Below are positions 6,043 through 14,461 of a DNA stretch of 21,051 nt, in pieces (within the stretch, counting starts at the first letter, position 1; every line of letters starts with the position of its first letter). The stretch lies in assembly GCA_937915725.1 (NCBI GenBank), contig CALGGV010000032.1, positions 1-21,051 of the forward strand. Direction: 5' to 3'. A model generated the notes under the pieces. It saw only the letters and a program-made list of their open reading frames with translations, was not told the DNA's origin and did not search any database. A program made the position numbers and the translations under genes. Source of the stretch: an uncultured Selenomonadales bacterium (GTDB lineage Bacteria; Bacillota; Negativicutes; Selenomonadales; Selenomonadaceae).

Positions 6043-7506
6043 ATGAAAGTTAAACCAACTTTGGAAGAAGTAAAAAAAATTGCCGCCGAAAATCGCTACA
6101 AAGTTATTCCCTTAAGTTGCGAAATTTTGGCGGACGTCAAAACGCCTATTGAAGTTCTGCGCGTTTTGAAAAATGTTTCGGCTCATACCTATATGCTTGA
6201 ATCTGTTACAGAAAAAGAAAAATGGGGGCGTTATACTTTTCTCGGCTACAACCCCAAACTTTGCATAACTTGTACCGGCGGCAAAATGAAAATCGGCGAT
6301 ACTGAAATTTTGACTGATAACCCTTCAGCTGAAATTAGAAAAATTTTGGCAGATTATAAAAGCCCGCGCCTTGAAAACTTGCCGACTTTTACCGGCGGGC
6401 TTGTGGGATATTTCGCCTACGATTATATTTGCTACTCCGAGCCGACGCTGAAAAATTCTGTTGACGACACAGAAAACTTTCAGGACGTAGATTTAATGCT
6501 TTTCGATAAAGTCATTGCCTTTGACAATCTTAAACAAAAAATTATTCTGATTGTGAATATGCCGCTTGAAAATATTGACGAAAATTATAAATCGGCAACG
6601 GCTGAACTTGAAAAAATTCGTGAACTAATTTTACACGGCGAAAAGAAAATTGAACCTGAAAGCAAATTGACAGGCGAAGTTACGCCGCTTTTCGACAAAG
6701 AAAAATATTGCGCAATGGTTGAACGTGCCAAAAATTATATTCACGAAGGGGATATTTTTCAGATTGTACTTTCAAACAGACTTGCCGCGCCCTTTGAAGG
6801 CAGTTTGTTAAATACCTATCGCGTTTTGCGGCTGATAAATCCTTCGCCGTATATGTTTTACTTTTCCGGTACTGATGTTGAAGTTGCGGGCGCAAGTCCT
6901 GAAACTTTGGTAAAACTTGAAAACGGCGTTTTGCATACATTTCCATTGGCGGGAACTCGTCCGCGCGGCAAAACTTTTGAGGAAGATTTAAAACTTGAAA
7001 AAGAACTTTTGGCAGATGAAAAAGAATTGGCTGAACATAATATGCTTGTTGATTTGGGCAGAAATGATTTAGGCAAAATTTCAAAATTTGAAACGGTAAA
7101 AGTTGAAAAACTGCACAGCATTGAAAGATTTTCGCACGTTATGCACATTGGCTCGGTCGTACGCGGCGAAATTCGCGCAGATTTTGACGCACTGTCGGCG
7201 ATTGAGGCTGTACTTCCTGCAGGTACTTTGAGTGGCGCGCCCAAAATTCGTGCTTGTGAACTTATCGGCGAACTTGAAAACAACAAGCGCGGGATTTACG
7301 GCGGAGCTATTGGTTACATTGATTTTACCGGCAATTTGGATACTGCCATTGCGATTAGAATTATTTACAAGAAAAACGGCAAAGTTTTTGTACGGAGCGG
7401 CGCGGGGATTGTGGCTGATTCTGTAGCTGAAAAAGAATTTGAAGAATGTTTGAATAAGGCGCGGGCGTGTCTTGCCGCGTTGGAAAAAAATTTGGAGGAA
7501 ATGTAA
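6043..7506 (+). CDS. trpE: Anthranilate synthase component I
   Basis: 487 aa; with TrpG it converts chorismate and glutamine to anthranilate, the first committed step of tryptophan synthesis. The N-terminal regulatory domain carries MLES at 51-54, the Trp feedback-binding motif, and GRYTFLGYNP just after. The chorismate-binding domain shows AGTRPRGKT, HNMLVDLGRNDLGKIS, PAGTLSGAPKIRACELI, GAIGYIDFTGNLDTAIAIR and SGAGIVADS, all strongly conserved. ATG at 6043 follows GGAGG (6031-6035) at seven bases. The frame is open upstream to 5938, but that stretch is the T-box itself. It is the first gene of the operon, and its stop abuts the trpG ATG. Confidence 0.98.
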   Translation: MKVKPTLEEVKKIAAENRYKVIPLSCEILADVKTPIEVLRVLKNVSAHTYMLESVTEKEKWGRYTFLGYNPKLCITCTGGKMKIGDTEILTDNPSAEIRKILADYKSPRLENLPTFTGGLVGYFAYDYICYSEPTLKNSVDDTENFQDVDLMLFDKVIAFDNLKQKIILIVNMPLENIDENYKSATAELEKIRELILHGEKKIEPESKLTGEVTPLFDKEKYCAMVERAKNYIHEGDIFQIVLSNRLAAPFEGSLLNTYRVLRLINPSPYMFYFSGTDVEVAGASPETLVKLENGVLHTFPLAGTRPRGKTFEEDLKLEKELLADEKELAEHNMLVDLGRNDLGKISKFETVKVEKLHSIERFSHVMHIGSVVRGEIRADFDALSAIEAVLPAGTLSGAPKIRACELIGELENNKRGIYGGAIGYIDFTGNLDTAIAIRIIYKKNGKVFVRSGAGIVADSVAEKEFEECLNKARACLAALEKNLEEM

Positions 7507-8076
7507 ATGATTTTGCTGATTGATAATTATGACAGCTTTTCTTACAACTTGTACCAACTTGTTGGCGAATTTACCGCAGATATAAAAGTTATTCGCAATG
7601 ACGCAATGACGGTTGAAGAAATTAAAAAAATTGAACCGAGTCATATAATTCTTTCGCCGGGTCCCGGCAGACCTGAAAACGCGGGGATTATTATTGACGT
7701 TGTAAAAAATATTCGTGTACCAATTTTGGGCGTATGTTTGGGGCATCAGGCAATTTGCGCGGCGTTCGGAGCGAAAATCACTTATGCAAAAAAATTAATG
7801 CACGGCAAGCAGTCAGAAATTCTTTGTGATAACAATTCGCCGCTTTTTAAAAATTTGCCGGTGCGATTTATGGCGGCGCGTTATCATTCGCTTGTTGCCG
7901 AAAGTTCGACGATTCCTGCAGATTTAAAAATTACTGCGCGCGCGTTGAATGATAATGAAATTATGGCGGTACAGCACAAAGATTTTCCAATTTACGGCGT
8001 ACAATTTCACCCTGAAAGTATTATGACGCCGCAGGGAAATATTTTAATGAAAAATTTTTTGAGCATAGGTAATTAA
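7507..8076 (+). CDS. trpG: Anthranilate synthase component II (glutamine amidotransferase)
   Basis: 189 aa class I glutamine amidotransferase that supplies ammonia to TrpE. The N-terminus LLIDNYDSFSYNL, oxyanion-region motif LSPGPGRPENAG (49-60), the nucleophile Cys77 in GVCLGHQ and the VQFHPES motif with the catalytic His and Glu are all present. It begins immediately after the trpE stop. A PabA-like role as a shared subunit for folate synthesis is possible, as in many bacteria with one copy. Its stop is directly followed by the ATG of a DNA methyltransferase rather than by trpD, so the operon is interrupted here. Confidence 0.96.
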   Translation: MILLIDNYDSFSYNLYQLVGEFTADIKVIRNDAMTVEEIKKIEPSHIILSPGPGRPENAGIIIDVVKNIRVPILGVCLGHQAICAAFGAKITYAKKLMHGKQSEILCDNNSPLFKNLPVRFMAARYHSLVAESSTIPADLKITARALNDNEIMAVQHKDFPIYGVQFHPESIMTPQGNILMKNFLSIGN

Positions 8077-9012
8077 ATGGCATATTTTACTTTTATAGAT
8101 TTATTCGCCGGAATTGGTGGTATCAGATTGGCATTTGAATCAGTCGGCGGGCGTTGCGTTTTTTCATCGGAAATTGACGCGGCAGCTTGCGATACTTACG
8201 AAAAAAATTTTGGCGAACGTCCTGCAGGCGATATTACAAAAATTGCGGCTGAAGATATTCCTAACTTTGATATTTTGTTGGCGGGTTTTCCGTGTCAAGC
8301 TTTTTCGATTATCGGCAAGCAGGAAGGCTTTGAAAATGAAACTTGCGGCACTTTATTTTTTGAAATTGAACGAATTTTAAAAGCTAAAAAACCGGCGGCT
8401 TTTTTGTTGGAAAATGTGAAAAATCTTAAAGCACACGACGGCGGAAAAACTTTCAAAATAATTCACGAACATTTAAAAGCACTCGGCTACAATGTTTATT
8501 CAAAAGTTTTAAATTCGTTGGATTATGGGTTACCGCAAAAACGCGAAAGAATTTTTATTATAGGATTTTTGGAGAATGTTTTCTTTGAATTTCCACAACC
8601 TGCAGAAAAAATTTTGACGCTGGAAAATATTTTGGAAAAAAATGTTGACGAAAAATATTACGTTCGCGCGGAAATTAAAAATTCACGTCTTGCAAGAATA
8701 AAAGATAAAAATTATCCGCGCCCGTACATTTCACACGAAAATATTTCCGGCTCCATTACGCCGCATCCGTATTCTTCGGCACTTCGCGCAGGAGCTTCAG
8801 CAAATTACATTCTGATAAATGACGAACGCCGCCCGACGGAAAGAGAAATGTTACGCCTGCAAGGTTTTCCCGATTCTTATAAAATAAATCTGCCTTACGG
8901 TAAAGTTAAGCAACAGTGCGGAAATTCGGTTTCAATTCCCGTTATAAAGGCGATTGCCCAAAATATGATTGACGCTTTGAAGGGAGGTGAAAATTTTGCT
9001 GACAAAAATTGA
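8077..9012 (+). CDS. DNA (cytosine-5-)-methyltransferase, HaeII-type system
   Basis: 311-aa C5-cytosine methyltransferase. Motif I is FAGIGG (10-15); motif IV is GFPCQAFS with catalytic Cys73; motif VI is LLENVKNL; motif VIII is PQKRERIFIIGF; motifs IX-X end with LRLQGFPDSY and QCGNSVSIPVI. The variable target-recognition part lies around ARIKDKNYPRPYISHENISG. It starts with no gap after the trpG stop and overlaps the endonuclease gene by 17 bases, so it is both the modification half of an R-M pair and a member of the trp transcript. The specificity, RGCGCY, is inferred from the partner's similarity to HaeII. No separate promoter is visible ahead of it, so expression should follow the Trp T-box. 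Confidence 0.95.
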   Translation: MAYFTFIDLFAGIGGIRLAFESVGGRCVFSSEIDAAACDTYEKNFGERPAGDITKIAAEDIPNFDILLAGFPCQAFSIIGKQEGFENETCGTLFFEIERILKAKKPAAFLLENVKNLKAHDGGKTFKIIHEHLKALGYNVYSKVLNSLDYGLPQKRERIFIIGFLENVFFEFPQPAEKILTLENILEKNVDEKYYVRAEIKNSRLARIKDKNYPRPYISHENISGSITPHPYSSALRAGASANYILINDERRPTEREMLRLQGFPDSYKINLPYGKVKQQCGNSVSIPVIKAIAQNMIDALKGGENFADKN

Positions 9013-10051
9013 CGCCAAAAACGCACTCGACAAAATTATTTCAAAGTCCCGCGTTCATCTGTACAAGCCGATTCAAATTGCAGAAATTTTGTACAGAATA
9101 AGAAATTTTGGCAATATTGATCCGCTGAATTTGGAAAGTTACCGCAATGAAAGTAAACATTGGCGCGACGAAATGGCAATTCAACTTTTGGGCAGGAAGT
9201 GTACAAGCAGTGCGCGTTTTCAGGACGATTTATTTAACGAAAATGCAATTCCGCCAAAAATTTTAAAAATCTTGAGCGACGAAAATTTAAAAACCGGCGG
9301 CGCGGTTGAGGCGTACATTTACAAAAAATTTACCGGTAAGCACAATCAACTTGCCAACGCTTTATCTTATTGTCAAAATTCAACAAAGGAAATTTTCAGC
9401 GTTGAAAAATTTATCAATTCGTTTTGGAATGAGGCGGGATTAAAGCGCAGTCTTGATAAAATTTATGAAATTGTAGTTTACGCGCTTTTTTCGGCGTTGG
9501 CTGAATCATTTCAAATAAAAATTGAAATTTCGATTTACGAGAAAAAATTTGATATTCTGCGCGAATTTGAAGACTTTTCAAAAAAAGTTATGAATTTGGA
9601 TATTTTAAATCCTGCTTATGTTCAGGACGCAAAAATTTTTCGTGTTGGCGTGACAAACGCGGCTGACAGGGGATTGGATATGTATTCAAATTGGGGCGCG
9701 GCGATTCAAATTAAGCATTTAAGTCTTGACGTGAATTTGGCAGAAAATATCGTTGAAAACATTTCAAGCAACAAAATTATCATTGTCTGCAAGGACGCCG
9801 AACAAGAAATTATTTTGTCGTTGCTTACTCAAATTGGATGGCGCGGCAGGATTCAAAGTATCATCACTGAAAAAAATTTAGTTGATTGGTATGAAAAGGC
9901 ATTGCGCGGAAAATTTTCAAAAATTATTGGCGATAAACTACTTGAAAAACTTTGCCTTGAAATTGCTGAAGAATTTCCATCAGTGGCAGAATTGCCGGAA
10001 ATTTTGACTGCGCGGCACTATGAAAAAATTTATAATGAGTTTTGGAATTGA
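8996..10051 (+). CDS. Type II restriction endonuclease, HaeII family
   Basis: 351 aa, matching the HaeII family in length and in characteristic segments as I remember them: SRVHLYKPIQIAEILYR near the N-terminus, SKHWRDEM, GRKCTSSARFQDDLF, KIYEIVVYALFSALAE, FRVGVTNAADRGLDMYSNWG, QIKHLSLDVNLAE and IIIVCKDAEQEIILSLLTQI. HaeII cuts RGCGCY. The frame opens at GTG 8987, but that codon lies inside the ribosome binding site GGGAGG (8982-8987); TTG at 8996, eight bases later, is the better start. It overlaps the methyltransferase gene and is followed 15 bases later by trpD. The protein looks intact with no internal stop or shift. Confidence 0.9.
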   Translation: MLTKIDAKNALDKIISKSRVHLYKPIQIAEILYRIRNFGNIDPLNLESYRNESKHWRDEMAIQLLGRKCTSSARFQDDLFNENAIPPKILKILSDENLKTGGAVEAYIYKKFTGKHNQLANALSYCQNSTKEIFSVEKFINSFWNEAGLKRSLDKIYEIVVYALFSALAESFQIKIEISIYEKKFDILREFEDFSKKVMNLDILNPAYVQDAKIFRVGVTNAADRGLDMYSNWGAAIQIKHLSLDVNLAENIVENISSNKIIIVCKDAEQEIILSLLTQIGWRGRIQSIITEKNLVDWYEKALRGKFSKIIGDKLLEKLCLEIAEEFPSVAELPEILTARHYEKIYNEFWN

Positions 10052-10066
10052 AAGGAGAAAATTAAA

Positions 10067-11098
10067 ATGATTAAAGAGGCAATAATTAAAATCGTAAACA
10101 AGGGCGATTTGACCTACGACGAGGCTTTTAACGCGATGAACGAAATTATGAACGGCGAAACAACACCGACGCAAAACGCGGCTTTTTTGGCGGCACTGTC
10201 AACAAAAAGTGCGAAGGCTGAAACTGCAGATGAAATTTCCGGCTGTGCGGCGGCTATGAGAAATCACGCGCTGAAAGTTGAAACAGATTTTGACGTTTTG
10301 GAAATTGTAGGCACGGGCGGCGATAACGCGCAAAGTTTTAACATTTCTACTACGGCGGCTTTAATCACGGCGGCGGGCGGCGTCAAAGTTGCAAAACACG
10401 GCAACCGCGCCGCGTCTTCAAAATGCGGTACTGCCGATTGTCTGGAGGCGTTGGGCGTCAACATTAATCAAAGCCCCGAAAAGTGCGTTGAACTCCTGCG
10501 CGAAGTTGGAATGTGCTTTTTCTTTGCCCAAAAATATCACACGTCGATGAAATATGTTGGCGCAATTCGCAAAGAATTAGGTTTTCGCACGGTTTTTAAT
10601 ATTTTGGGACCTTTGACAAACCCCGCGTCGCCGAAATTCCAACTTTTGGGCGTCTACGATGAATATTTGGTGGAGCCGCTTACAAGAGTTTTGATAGATT
10701 TGGGAGTTAAGCGCGGTATGGTTGTTTACGGCTTAGATAAGCTTGATGAAATTTCTTTGAGTTCAGCAACGGCAATTTGTGAATTTAAGGACGGCTGGTA
10801 CAAACGCTACACAATTTCGCCTGAAGAGTTCGGCTTTAAACTTTGTCAAAAATCAGATTTACGCGGCGGCGATCCTTCAGAAAATGCAAAAATTACCCGT
10901 GATATTTTGGCGGGCGTTGAAAAGGGCGCAAAACTTGACGCGGTTTTACTGAACGCGGGCGCGGCGTTGTACATTGCCGGAAAATCTGAAACTATGGCGG
11001 CGGGGATTAATCTTGCCCAAAATTTAATTGACAGTGGCGCGGCGTTGAAAACTCTTTCAAACTTTATTGAGGTTAGCAATTTAGGGGCTAAGGATTAA
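10067..11098 (+). CDS. trpD: Anthranilate phosphoribosyltransferase
   Basis: 343 aa; transfers phosphoribose from PRPP to anthranilate. The glycine-rich PRPP loop GTGGDNAQSFNIST begins at residue 82. KHGNRAASSKCGTADCLEALG, the anthranilate-site segment FFFAQKYHTSMKYVGAIRKEL and FNILGPLTNPASP are all conserved. ATG at 10067 follows AAAGGAG. It is a stand-alone TrpD, not fused to TrpG. It follows the HaeII-type endonuclease gene by 15 bases, so in this genome it depends on read-through of the R-M genes unless an internal promoter exists; none was seen. Confidence 0.97.
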   Translation: MIKEAIIKIVNKGDLTYDEAFNAMNEIMNGETTPTQNAAFLAALSTKSAKAETADEISGCAAAMRNHALKVETDFDVLEIVGTGGDNAQSFNISTTAALITAAGGVKVAKHGNRAASSKCGTADCLEALGVNINQSPEKCVELLREVGMCFFFAQKYHTSMKYVGAIRKELGFRTVFNILGPLTNPASPKFQLLGVYDEYLVEPLTRVLIDLGVKRGMVVYGLDKLDEISLSSATAICEFKDGWYKRYTISPEEFGFKLCQKSDLRGGDPSENAKITRDILAGVEKGAKLDAVLLNAGAALYIAGKSETMAAGINLAQNLIDSGAALKTLSNFIEVSNLGAKD

Positions 11099-11116
11099 GG
11101 ACTAAGGGTTAGGGAT

Positions 11117-11902
11117 ATGAATATTTTAGAAGAACTTGCAAATTATTCACGGCTTAGAGTTGAAAATGACAAGCAAAAAATTTCGTTGGAAGAAATAAAA
11201 ATTGCGGCGCAAAATTCCAAACTCGGCAACGGCGAAAAATTTATTTCTTCGTTGAAACGTCCGAATTTGTCTTTCATCTGCGAAGTTAAAAAGGCGTCGC
11301 CTTCAAAGGGAATTATCGCCGAAAATTTCCCGTACATTGAAATTGCGAAAGAATATGAGGTTGCTGGCGCAGATTGTATTTCCTGCTTAACCGAACCGAA
11401 ATATTTTTTGGGCAGCGATAAAATTTTTACAGAAATTCGCCAAAAAATTTCAACGCCAATGCTTAGAAAAGATTTTACTGTTGATGAATACCAAATTTAT
11501 CAAGCAAAGGCGATGGGCGCGGACGCGGTACTTTTAATCTGCGCGATTTTAGCTACTGCCGAAATTGAAAAATTTTTAAACATTTGCCGAAATTTAAAAA
11601 TCTGCGCGATTGTCGAAACGCACGACGAATTTGAAATTAAATCTGCGTTAAGTGCGGGCGCAGAAATTATAGGCGTCAATAATCGCAACTTGAAAAATTT
11701 TACAGTCGATTTTGAAACTGCCGCCAAACTTCGTGAACTTATTCCTGCTGAAAAAATTTACATTGCTGAAAGCGGCGTTAAAACTCCTGCAGATATTTCA
11801 ACGCTGAAAAAAATCGGCGCGGACGCAGTTTTAATTGGCGAAACTTTAATGCGGGCTGAAAATAAAATTGAAATGCTAAAGAATTTGAGGGCGGCGCAAT
11901 GA
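11117..11902 (+). CDS. trpC: Indole-3-glycerol phosphate synthase
   Basis: 261-aa TIM-barrel enzyme that closes the indole ring from carboxyphenylaminodeoxyribulose phosphate. Visible catalytic and phosphate-site motifs are FICEVKKASPSKGII (Lys and Ser), LRKDFTVDEYQIYQA, AIVETHDEFE (Glu), GVNNRNL and IAESGVKTPADI, with IGETLMRA at the end. ATG at 11117 is preceded by TTAGGG. The 18-base gap from trpD consists of AAGG-type near-repeats that continue past the trpD stop. The last codons overlap trpF as ATGA. Confidence 0.96.
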   Translation: MNILEELANYSRLRVENDKQKISLEEIKIAAQNSKLGNGEKFISSLKRPNLSFICEVKKASPSKGIIAENFPYIEIAKEYEVAGADCISCLTEPKYFLGSDKIFTEIRQKISTPMLRKDFTVDEYQIYQAKAMGADAVLLICAILATAEIEKFLNICRNLKICAIVETHDEFEIKSALSAGAEIIGVNNRNLKNFTVDFETAAKLRELIPAEKIYIAESGVKTPADISTLKKIGADAVLIGETLMRAENKIEMLKNLRAAQ

Positions 11903-12507
11903 CTAAAATTAAACTTTGCGGACTTAGCCGCGTTGAAGATATTTTGACTGTAAATGGACTTTTACCGGAATTTATAGGTTTTATTTTTTACCCAAAAAGC
12001 AAGCGTTACATTACGCCGGAAAAAGCCGCCGCGTTGAAAAATTTGCTTAATAAAAAAATTTCTGCAGTTGGAGTTTTTGTCAATGAAAAAATTAAAACCG
12101 TCGCCGAAATTGCAAAATTTTTGGATTTAATTCAGTTGCACGGTACTGAAGACGAAAATTATATTTCTGAACTGAAAAAATTTACCGACAAAAAAATTAT
12201 TCAAGCGTTCAAAATAAAAACTGCCGACGATTTAAATCTTGCAAAAAATTCTCGCGCAGATTTTATTTTATTGGACAGCGGCGCAGGTACGGGCGAAATT
12301 TTTAATTGGCAACTTTTGAAAAATTTCGATAGGGAATATTTTTTGGCGGGCGGCTTAAATGTTGAAAATGTTTCTGACGCGGTAAAACTTTTAAAACCGT
12401 TTGCAGTTGATGTAAGCAGCGGGATTGAAACGGGCGGCGTTAAAGACGCGGCGAAAATGAAAAAATTTGTTGGCACAGTTAGGGGGAATTTTTATGGAGA
12501 TCGTTAA
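11899..12507 (+). CDS. trpF: Phosphoribosylanthranilate isomerase
   Basis: 202-aa TIM barrel catalysing the Amadori rearrangement before TrpC. Motifs: KLCGLSRVEDI with the catalytic Cys, IGFIFYPKSKRY, VGVFVNE, IQLHGTED, LLDSGAGTGE with catalytic Asp, LAGGLNVENV and VSSGIETGGVKD for phosphate binding. It overlaps trpC by four bases (ATGA), implying translational coupling, and overlaps the next small gene by 14 bases. Confidence 0.95.
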   Translation: MTKIKLCGLSRVEDILTVNGLLPEFIGFIFYPKSKRYITPEKAAALKNLLNKKISAVGVFVNEKIKTVAEIAKFLDLIQLHGTEDENYISELKKFTDKKIIQAFKIKTADDLNLAKNSRADFILLDSGAGTGEIFNWQLLKNFDREYFLAGGLNVENVSDAVKLLKPFAVDVSSGIETGGVKDAAKMKKFVGTVRGNFYGDR

Positions 12508-12889
12508 AACAAAAGACGATTTAGTAAAGAATTTTAAAACACTGGACAATTATTTAAAAATGGAGGAAGAGCCTAAATATACTTTTGCATTGAATTTGAT
12601 TAAAAGAGGAATTTGCTTTATTGCCGTAAAGGTTGATGAAGAAAATTATAAATTTTATCCGAGTCGTTTTGTTGGATATTTGGAAAACGATATGGAGAAA
12701 CACGAAAATAATTTTGAAAAAGACGGGCGCATTACAAATCCGGCAATTACACAAATTTTAAATCAAAAACTCATTCAAGATGAATCCTTAAATACCAAAT
12801 ATGAAAATTATTGTGAAAAACTTGGATTTACTGCAAGAAGTAAAGGAAGTTATGGAATACCACGAAAATTTTGGCTTTTTAATGAATGA
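12494..12889 (+). CDS. Unrecognised 131-aa protein inside the trp operon
   Basis: ATG at 12494 is seven bases after AGGGGG (12481-12486), within the end of trpF. A longer frame from 12467 is open but lacks this site. The protein has a compact pattern: an N-terminal helix, RGICFIAVKVDEENYKFYPS (beta-rich), RFVGYLENDMEKHENN, DGRITNPAITQIL, then GFTARSKGSYGIPRKFWLFN at the end. It has no signal or membrane segment. The block F-Y-P-S-R-F-x-G-Y...K-H...D-G-R-x-T-N-x-A-I...G-S-x-G-x-x-R-K-F-W reminds me of a domain seen in some restriction and modification-linked proteins, but I cannot name it. It is no known part of tryptophan synthesis, so it is a second foreign gene in the operon. Confidence 0.75.
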   Translation: MEIVKTKDDLVKNFKTLDNYLKMEEEPKYTFALNLIKRGICFIAVKVDEENYKFYPSRFVGYLENDMEKHENNFEKDGRITNPAITQILNQKLIQDESLNTKYENYCEKLGFTARSKGSYGIPRKFWLFNE

Positions 12890-12942
12890 AATATTCATTG
12901 GAACTTATTCTTAATTAAAATTTTGGATAAAGGAGAAAATTT

Positions 12943-14121
12943 ATGAAAGGCAGATTTGGAATTTACGGCGGGCAATACATACCCGAAACTTTGATGAACG
13001 CCGTTATTGAACTTGAGGCGGCTTACGAAAAATTTAAAAACGATAAAAATTTTAATGACGAATTGGAAAAACTTTTTAATGAATACGCGGGCAGACCTTC
13101 ACTTTTATATTTCGCCGAAAAAATGACGCGGGATTTGGGCGGCGCAAAAATTTATTTGAAACGTGAAGATTTAAATCATACCGGCTCGCACAAAATTAAC
13201 AATGTACTTGGACAGGCTTTACTTGCAAAAAAAATGGGCAAAACTCGTTTAATTGCTGAAACGGGCGCAGGGCAACACGGCGTGGCAACTGCTACAGCTG
13301 CCGCGCTTTTAGATATGGAATGTGTAATTTTTATGGGCGAAGAAGACACGCGCCGTCAAGCCTTGAATGTTTACCGAATGAAACTTTTGGGCGCGGAAGT
13401 TATTCCCGTAAAAAATGGAACCGGTACGCTTAAAGACGCCGTGTCAGAAACTTTCAGAGAATGGACGCGCCGAATTTCGGATACTCATTATTGTTTGGGC
13501 TCGGTTATGGGACCGCACCCCTTCCCGACGATTGTACGGGATTTTCAAGCCGTCATTTCAAAAGAAATTAAATTCCAAATTTTGGCAAAAGAAAACCGCC
13601 TGCCGGATTTTGTAATTGCGTGCGTTGGCGGCGGCTCAAATGCTATGGGAAGTTTTTGGAATTTTATTGACGATAAGGAAGTTAAATTAATCGGCTGTGA
13701 GGCGGCGGGGCGCGGCGTTGATACTTTTGAAACTGCAGCAACAATTACCACAGGGCGCGCCGGAATTTTTCACGGCATGAAAAGTTATTTCTGTCAAGAT
13801 GAATTTGGCGGAATTGCGCCGGTTTATTCAATTTCAGCCGGCTTAGATTATCCCGGAATTGGACCCGAGCACGCCTATTTGAATGACAGCAAGCGCGCCG
13901 AATACGTACCAATTACCGACGAAGAGGCAGTTTGCGCCTTTGAATATCTTTCAAAAACTGAAGGGATTATTCCTGCGATTGAATCGGCTCACGCGGTTGC
14001 CTATGCTCAAAAAATTGCTCCAACTTTGCCAAAGGATAAAATTATTGTTATAACTTTGTCAGGGCGCGGCGATAAAGACTGTGCGTCAGTTGCAAAATTC
14101 AGGGGCGTTACTTTTTCTTGA
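12943..14121 (+). CDS. trpB: Tryptophan synthase beta subunit
   Basis: 392 aa PLP enzyme condensing indole with serine. FGIYGGQYIPETLM at the start, RPSLLYFAEKM, KREDLNHTGSHKINN with the PLP-binding Lys84, AETGAGQHGVATATAAALL, GGGSNAMGSFW for the phosphate of PLP, and TLSGRGDKD at the C-terminus are all conserved; it is the TrpB1 type that works with TrpA. ATG at 12943 follows AAAGGAG. Its 3' end overlaps by 14 bases a small gene on the opposite strand, and trpA is not next to it but 2.8 kb further on. I see no clear terminator after it on the + strand. Confidence 0.98.
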   Translation: MKGRFGIYGGQYIPETLMNAVIELEAAYEKFKNDKNFNDELEKLFNEYAGRPSLLYFAEKMTRDLGGAKIYLKREDLNHTGSHKINNVLGQALLAKKMGKTRLIAETGAGQHGVATATAAALLDMECVIFMGEEDTRRQALNVYRMKLLGAEVIPVKNGTGTLKDAVSETFREWTRRISDTHYCLGSVMGPHPFPTIVRDFQAVISKEIKFQILAKENRLPDFVIACVGGGSNAMGSFWNFIDDKEVKLIGCEAAGRGVDTFETAATITTGRAGIFHGMKSYFCQDEFGGIAPVYSISAGLDYPGIGPEHAYLNDSKRAEYVPITDEEAVCAFEYLSKTEGIIPAIESAHAVAYAQKIAPTLPKDKIIVITLSGRGDKDCASVAKFRGVTFS

Positions 14122-14290
14122 AACGGTTAAAAATTTCGCTGAAAAAGTTTTTGCAAGTTGCAACCGCGCCTAAAATTACCGGCATTATAAACGGCAGGTA
14201 ACTTGAAACGGCGTTAATTAATGTTCCCGAATGTGCCGAGCAAATTTCAGGCACCGACAAGATACAGATTAAAGCGGCTAAAATTTTCAT
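14108..14290 (-). CDS. Small membrane or secreted peptide, 60 aa
   Basis: Not recognised by name. ATG at 14290 has a perfect AAGGAGGT eight bases upstream and a good promoter (14362-14390), so the gene is well supported despite its size. The first 19 residues (KILAALICILSVPEICSA) look like a signal peptide with possible cleavage after CSA; residues 29-46 (SSYLPFIMPVILGAVATC) form a membrane helix, and the tail FNRFKKK is basic and would stay in the cytosol. It runs convergent to trpB and overlaps its end. It could be a small membrane regulator or stress peptide; a toxin role is possible but unsupported. Confidence 0.72.
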   Translation of the reverse strand: MKILAALICILSVPEICSAHSGTLINAVSSYLPFIMPVILGAVATCKNFFSEIFNRFKKK

Positions 14291-14361
14291 AATGGTTACC
14301 TCCTTAAAAATATACCCTGTATAAGGATTATAAAAAATTCTTTGATAAATAATCTGTTAAA

Positions 14362-14390
14362 ATTATAACCCCTGTTAGGGGATAAATCAA
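14362..14390 (-). promoter_or_regulatory. Promoter of the 60-aa gene with a palindromic spacer
   Basis: On the minus strand TTGATT (plus 14385-14390) and TATAAT (plus 14362-14367) are 17 bases apart. The spacer contains the perfect dyad CCCC-TAACA-GGGG (plus 14369-14381). A dyad between -35 and -10 is a typical place for a regulator to bind. Confidence 0.65.
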
Positions 14391-14415
14391 TAAAAAATTT
14401 TGGGAGTTAATAAAA

Positions 14416-14441
14416 TAAAAAAACGCCTTCTTGCAGGCGTT
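14416..14441 (-). terminator. Terminator of the aldo/keto reductase operon
   Basis: On the minus strand AACGCCT (plus 14435-14441) pairs with AGGCGTT (plus 14422-14428) around a six-base loop and is followed by a run of seven T. It lies 20 bases beyond the stop of the second reductase gene. Confidence 0.88.
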
Positions 14442-14461
14442 CATAATTTTTAACTATAGAT

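Noticed and set aside
7081..7746. 221-aa open frame on the minus strand
   Set aside because: It lies opposite trpE/trpG, has an Asn/Phe-rich composition typical of a reversed coding strand and no ribosome binding site.
14416..14441. Terminator for trpB on the plus strand
   Set aside because: The hairpin has a T-run only on the minus strand and is 295 bases beyond trpB, so it belongs to the reductase operon.
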